In this document: positions 40,451-44,147 of the stretch, one piece after another
How positions within the stretch are numbered: position 1 is the stretch's first letter
Layout: the number at the start of each line of letters is the position of its first letter
From: Burkholderiales bacterium
Lineage (GTDB): Bacteria; Pseudomonadota; Gammaproteobacteria; Burkholderiales; Burkholderiaceae_C
Assembly: GCA_028868825.1 (NCBI GenBank)
Contig: JAGWTU010000045.1
Coordinates: forward strand, 1-44,147
Length of the DNA: 44,147 bases
Reading direction: 5' to 3'
The notes under the pieces: generated by a model
The model's database searches: none
What the model was told of the DNA's origin: nothing
The model's input: the letters and a program-made list of their open reading frames with translations, nothing else
Position numbers and translations under genes: made by a program

Positions 40451-41665
40451 ATGAGCCAGCGATCCCGCGTCCTCTCCGGCATGCGCCCCACCGGCGCGAT
40501 GCACCTCGGCCATTACCACGGCGCGCTGAAGAACTGGGTGCGGCTGCAGCACGAGTACGACTGCTTCTTCTTCGTCGCCGACTGGCATGCGCTGACCACG
40601 CATTACGAGGAACGCGAGGTCATGGAGCGCTATGTCTACGAGATGGTGATCGACTGGATCGCCGCCGGTCTCGACCCCGAGAAGTGCACGATCTTCATCC
40701 AGAGCCGGCTGCCCGAGCATGCCGAGCTGTTCACGCTGCTGGCGATGGGCACGCCGCTGGGCTGGCTCGAGCGCGTGCCGACCTACAAGGACCAGATCGA
40801 CAAGCTCAAGGACCGCGATCTCGCGACCTACGGTTTCCTCGGCTACCCGCTGCTGCAGGCGGCCGACATCCTGATCTACAAGGCGACCTATGTGCCGGTC
40901 GGCGAGGACCAGGCCTCGCATGTCGAGCTCACGCGCGAGGTCGCGCGCCGCTTCAACAACCTCTACGGCCGCGCCAGCGACAGCGAGGCGCAGATCGCCG
41001 CCGCGCTGACCAAGCTCGGCAAGGACGACGCGCGCTATTTCGAGCGTCAGCGCAAGGCCTACGGCGAGACCGGCAGCGCCGAGGCGCTGGCCAAGGGCGA
41101 GGCGATCCTGCGCAAGGCCGCGGCCGCCGAGGGCTGGAGCAGCGACGACAGCGAACTGCTGCTGGGCCACCTGCGCGGCAGCGGCAAGACCATCCTCGTC
41201 GAGCCGCAGGCGCTGCACACCGAGGTCGCGCGGCTGCCGGGGCTGGACGGCACGAAGATGAGCAAGAGCTACGGCAACGCGATCCTGATGCGCGAGTCGC
41301 CCGAGGACGTGACGAAGAAGGTGCGCGGCATGATGACCGACCCGGCGCGCGTGCGCCGCACCGACCCCGGCAACCCGGAGAAATGCCCGGTGTGGCAGTT
41401 CCACCAGGTCTACAGCGACGCGCCGACGCGCGACTGGGTCGTCCAGGGCTGCACGAGCGCGGGCATCGGCTGCCTCGAATGCAAGCAGCCGGTGATCGAC
41501 GCCATCGTGCGCGAGCAGCAGCCCTGGCGCGAGCGCGCCGAGGCCTACCTCGCGAACCCGAAGCAGGTGCACTGGATCGTCGAGATGGGGACCGAGCGCG
41601 CGCGCACGGTCGCGCGCCAGACGATGAAGGACGTGCGCGGCGCCATGGGTCTGAACTACGCCTGA
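40451..41665 (+). CDS. trpS: Tryptophanyl-tRNA synthetase (long form, possible Fe-S motif)
   Basis: Charges tRNA-Trp. The 404 residues show the class I signatures HLGH (18-21, in GAMHLGHYHGAL) and KMSKS (269-273, in DGTKMSKSYGNA). ADWHALTTHY and PLLQAADILIYKATYVPVGEDQ form the Trp and ATP sites. It is longer than the 334-residue E. coli enzyme by an insert at about 165-245 (SDSEAQIAAALTKLG and following). Four cysteines, 312, 334, 341 and 344, form C-x21-C-x6-C-x2-C, very near the cluster motif I recall for the [4Fe-4S] TrpRS of Thermotoga. An esterase gene follows 14 bases later. Confidence 0.95.
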   Translation: MSQRSRVLSGMRPTGAMHLGHYHGALKNWVRLQHEYDCFFFVADWHALTTHYEEREVMERYVYEMVIDWIAAGLDPEKCTIFIQSRLPEHAELFTLLAMGTPLGWLERVPTYKDQIDKLKDRDLATYGFLGYPLLQAADILIYKATYVPVGEDQASHVELTREVARRFNNLYGRASDSEAQIAAALTKLGKDDARYFERQRKAYGETGSAEALAKGEAILRKAAAAEGWSSDDSELLLGHLRGSGKTILVEPQALHTEVARLPGLDGTKMSKSYGNAILMRESPEDVTKKVRGMMTDPARVRRTDPGNPEKCPVWQFHQVYSDAPTRDWVVQGCTSAGIGCLECKQPVIDAIVREQQPWRERAEAYLANPKQVHWIVEMGTERARTVARQTMKDVRGAMGLNYA

Positions 41666-41679
41666 ACGAAGCCCGAACC

Positions 41680-42342
41680 ATGACGCTGCAATCGATCGAA
41701 CTCGACCCCGGCACCGCCCCCGCGGCGACGGTGATCATCCTCCACGGCCTCGGCGCCGACGGCACCGATTTCCTGCCAGTCGCCGACGAGATCGACCTGC
41801 GCCCCATCGGCCCGGTGCGCTGGGTCTTCCCGCGCGCGCCGGTGCGGCCGGTGACGATCAACGGCGGCCAGCCGATGCGCGCCTGGTACGACATCCTCGG
41901 CACCGACCTCGCGCGGCGCGAGGACGAGGCCGGGCTGCGCGATTCCTATGCGCAGGTGCATGGCTTGCTCGAGCGCGAGGTCGCGCGCGGCGTGCCGGCG
42001 CGGCGCATCGTGCTCGCCGGTTTCTCGCAGGGCTGCGCGATCACGCTCGGCGCCGGGCTGCGCCACGGCCAGCGGCTGGCCGGTCTGGCCGGGATGTCGG
42101 GCTATATGCCGCTGGCTTCGACCTTCGAGGCCGAGCGCGCGGCGGCCAACCGCGAGACCCCTGTGTTCCTCGCCCATGGCCGCAACGACGGCGTCGTGCC
42201 GCTGGCGCGCGGCGTCGCCGCGCGCGACCTGATGCTGTCACAGGGCCAGCCGGTCGAGTGGCACGAGTACCCGATGGAGCATTCGGTCTGCATCGAGGAG
42301 ATCCGCGCGCTGCAGGCCTGGTTGTTGCGCGTGCTGGCCTGA
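41680..42342 (+). CDS. Carboxylesterase / phospholipase-type alpha/beta hydrolase
   Basis: A 220-residue cytosolic serine hydrolase of the acyl-protein thioesterase / carboxylesterase family (EstB or YpfH-like). LHGLGADGTDF forms the oxyanion region; the triad is Ser116 (LAGFSQGCA), Asp170 (AHGRNDGVVP) and His201 (YPMEHSVCIEE). The MRAWYDI and MSGYMPL segments are family-typical. The substrate is probably a short-chain ester. It follows trpS by 14 bases and is convergent with imuB, 28 bases apart; I see no terminator there. Confidence 0.92.
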   Translation: MTLQSIELDPGTAPAATVIILHGLGADGTDFLPVADEIDLRPIGPVRWVFPRAPVRPVTINGGQPMRAWYDILGTDLARREDEAGLRDSYAQVHGLLEREVARGVPARRIVLAGFSQGCAITLGAGLRHGQRLAGLAGMSGYMPLASTFEAERAAANRETPVFLAHGRNDGVVPLARGVAARDLMLSQGQPVEWHEYPMEHSVCIEEIRALQAWLLRVLA

Positions 42343-42370
42343 ATCGACCTCGCGGGCGCGGCGACGGCCC

Positions 42371-43918
42371 TCAGCCGAACCGCCCCTGCAGATGCCAGTC
42401 GCCGGCGCCTCCCAGCTCAGACCGATGGGGCCAGTCGGGCAGACGGCCACGGAAGATCCAGACCAGCGAGCCGTCGGCGGCCTGGGCGATGTAGTAGTCG
42501 CGCGCCACCGGCTCGCCGTCCCACCAGCCGCTCTCGATCCGCTCGGGGCCGCTCACCAGGCGCAGCGGCCGGCCTTCGAGCAACGGCAGCGCATCGCGTT
42601 CGGCCAGCGGCAACGGCTCGGGCAGCAGCCAGGCCGGGCGGTGCAGCGGCAGCGGCGAGGCGGCCACGGCGGCCAGTGCCGCCGCCACCGCGGCGCCGGG
42701 CCGCGGCGCCGCGCCCTGCGCCGCGACGCAGCGGGTCGCGCGCTCGGGGCGGTGGTCGGCCACCGGCAGCAGGCGCTGCACGCGCGGCTCGCCCAGGCGT
42801 GCGCACAGGCGCTCGAGCAGCCGCGTCAACCCCTCGTCGGCGCCGGCGCGGGTCGGGAACAGCTCGCCGTTGGGCGCCGGCGCGGCGACGAGGTCGGTGC
42901 AATGCAGCCACAGCTCGAGCGTCGGCGCCGCGAGTTCGCAGCGCGCCAGCCGCTCGCGCAGCAGCAACTGCAGGTGATCGAGGGCCAGCGCCGGCTCGGC
43001 GAGCTCGATGCGCAGCTCGGTCGGCGCGACCTCGGCCTGGCGCAGCCGCTCGTGCAGCATGTGCAGCGTGAAGGCGCCGATGCGCGCGCGCCGCGCCTGC
43101 GCCCAGGCGACGAGCCGCGCCAGCAGCACGGCGGCGCCGTGCAGCACCTGGTCGGTGTTCTCGGCGCGCGCGTAGAGCTCGATGCGGCCCTCGAACACCG
43201 ACGCCGGCTCGAGCCAGCGCCGCGGGTCGCTGCGCTCGCCGCAGGCGCGGTCGAGCGCCGTCAGCAGACCGTCGCCGAAACGCCGCGCCAGCCCGGCGCG
43301 CGGCAGCCGGCGCAGGTCGGCCAGGCAGGTCAGGCCCATGCCCTGCAGCGCCTCGAGCTGTTCGCGCGTCGCGCCCAGCAGCGCCAGCGGTGCGGCAGCC
43401 AGCCGTTTGCGCAGCGCCGCCAGGTCGCCCGCATGCGGGCCGAGGACGAGGTCGGTGCCCGGCGGCTGCCATTGCGCCAGCAGCGCCGCGCCCAGCGGCG
43501 TCGGCGCGGCGGCGATCTCGACGCGGTGGCCCAGCGGCGCGACCGCGTCCAGCAAGCGCCCGCGCAGCCCCGCCAGGCCGCCGAACAGGCGCAGGCTGCC
43601 CTGCACCTCGAGCACCAGGGTCTGCGCGTCGTGCAGCGCGACCGCAGGCGTGAACGCCAGCGCCGCGTCGGCGAGCGCGCGCAGCGCGGCGGCGTCGCGC
43701 ACGGCGTCGGCCTCGGCCAGCAGCAGATCGGGGGCGAGCGCGAGCGCGGTCGCGCGGCGCATGCCGGCACGCACGCCGCGCGCGGCGGCATGGCCATCGA
43801 CGCCGTCGATGCGGTGCGCGGCGACGAGCGCGAGCGGGCGCTGCCTCAGCTCGGGCGCGAGGGTGGCGGCGAAGGCCTCGAGCGACAGCGCCGGCAGATG
43901 GAGGGCGAGCCAGCGCAT
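42371..43918 (-). CDS. imuB: ImuB, catalytically inactive Y-family polymerase homologue
   Basis: A 515-residue accessory factor of the SOS mutasome that links ImuA, the beta clamp and the error-prone polymerase DnaE2. The palm and little-finger parts are recognisable, but the acidic residues of active Y polymerases are replaced: the N-terminus reads MRWLALHLPAL where DinB has Asp, and TLVLEVQGSLRLFGG replaces the SIDE motif. A helix-hairpin-helix (MGLTCLADLRRLPRAGLARRFG) and the ImuB C-terminal region (ARDYYIAQAADGSLVWIFR) follow. I start at ATG 43916-43918, where the family N-terminus begins; the frame extends further upstream. It follows the imuA stop by 16 bases. Directly downstream lies a convergent esterase, not dnaE2. 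Confidence 0.9.
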   Translation of the reverse strand: MRWLALHLPALSLEAFAATLAPELRQRPLALVAAHRIDGVDGHAAARGVRAGMRRATALALAPDLLLAEADAVRDAAALRALADAALAFTPAVALHDAQTLVLEVQGSLRLFGGLAGLRGRLLDAVAPLGHRVEIAAAPTPLGAALLAQWQPPGTDLVLGPHAGDLAALRKRLAAAPLALLGATREQLEALQGMGLTCLADLRRLPRAGLARRFGDGLLTALDRACGERSDPRRWLEPASVFEGRIELYARAENTDQVLHGAAVLLARLVAWAQARRARIGAFTLHMLHERLRQAEVAPTELRIELAEPALALDHLQLLLRERLARCELAAPTLELWLHCTDLVAAPAPNGELFPTRAGADEGLTRLLERLCARLGEPRVQRLLPVADHRPERATRCVAAQGAAPRPGAAVAAALAAVAASPLPLHRPAWLLPEPLPLAERDALPLLEGRPLRLVSGPERIESGWWDGEPVARDYYIAQAADGSLVWIFRGRLPDWPHRSELGGAGDWHLQGRFG

Positions 43919-43934
43919 CGCGGCGCGGTCATGA

Positions 43935-44147
43935 TCAGCGCGCGGCAGGCAGGGCCGACAGGGCCTCTTGCCCATCGGAGCGGTCGCGATCGGCCTGACC
44001 GGCCCCGGCCACGCCGCTGCCGGCCGCGGGCACGGCCCGCGCCAGCACCGGCGTCAGCGCGAGCGTGAGCGGCCGCGCCAGCGGCGGCCCGCGGCGCTTG
44101 AGCAGGGTCAGCTGCAGCCGGTCGGCGCCGGCGCTGGCCAGCAGCAG
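43935..44147 (-). CDS. imuA: ImuA, C-terminal fragment (cut by window edge)
   Basis: The last 70 codons of a gene that begins beyond base 44147. RLQLTLLKRRGPPLARPLTLAL is a typical near-C-terminal segment of ImuA, a RecA-like SOS mutasome protein. An Ala/Gly-rich tail ends in ALSALPAAR. The position directly before imuB supports the call. Its promoter and any LexA box are outside the window. Confidence 0.82.
   Translation of the reverse strand: MLLASAGADRLQLTLLKRRGPPLARPLTLALTPVLARAVPAAGSGVAGAGQADRDRSDGQEALSALPAAR

Overview
The window is a gene-dense (about 95% coding), very GC-rich stretch of a bacterial chromosome. It carries about 37 protein genes, two of them cut by the window edges. Gene content and order (smc / queF / dapC-dapD-prmB, phaC-phaB, lexA with a long linker, imuA-imuB, map-glnD, DUF2788 and DUF2189 membrane proteins) point to a betaproteobacterium of the order Burkholderiales, perhaps the Rubrivivax/Leptothrix/Ideonella side of it. 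The order-level placement is a strong inference; the finer one is a guess. I see no rRNA, tRNA, CRISPR array, insertion sequence, prophage or attachment site, and no gap between genes longer than 200 bases, so this reads as core chromosome and not a genomic island.

Layout. 1-5.5 kb: the start of smc (cut), queF (queuosine), a SET-domain protein, then dapC-dapD-pilU-prmB, whose last genes overlap at ATGA junctions. 5.5-9.8 kb: an ABC-F ATPase (YheS type), an Ohr peroxidase and an OPT-family transporter. 9.8-12.8 kb: L-asparaginase divergent from lexA, with two LexA boxes between them; lexA is followed 2 bases later by a small helix-hairpin-helix (Cdd1-like) gene, then a membrane diguanylate cyclase. 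12.8-19.8 kb: a membrane-anchored penicillin-acylase family enzyme, two coupled uncharacterised genes, msrA, a YdcF/DUF218 protein, an exported protein that looks like a protease-dead M48/PDZ relative, and an HDOD protein. 19.8-28.4 kb: purL, divergent from map-glnD-mnmH. 28.5-32.5 kb: DUF2189 and DUF2788 membrane genes, a strong hairpin terminator, then phaC-phaB on the other strand and a small membrane protein.

32.4-44.1 kb: on the minus strand, an FAH-family hydrolase, a zeta-class GST isomerase and pgeF; on the plus strand, a Nudix hydrolase. Then on the minus strand come a LapD-like inner-membrane protein with degenerate GGDEF and EAL domains, an acyl-CoA desaturase with an operator-like palindrome at its promoter, an RsmB-type rRNA methyltransferase and purN. 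trpS and an esterase run on the plus strand, and imuB and the end of imuA close the window on the minus strand.

Themes. Two blocks belong to the SOS response (lexA plus the HhH gene; imuA-imuB). Two genes belong to c-di-GMP signalling: a diguanylate cyclase with intact GGDEF and I-site, and a likely receptor that has lost both catalytic motifs. Carbon storage (phaC/phaB), oxidative-damage repair (ohr, msrA), nitrogen sensing (glnD) and purine synthesis (purL, purN) are represented by ordinary genes. The items most worth a second look are the lexA-HhH operon, the LapD-like protein, the apparently inactivated M48-like exported protein, the coupled uncharacterised pair near 15.5-16.2 kb, imuAB without dnaE2 directly downstream, and several -10-like boxes placed so that the transcript should start at or next to the start codon.
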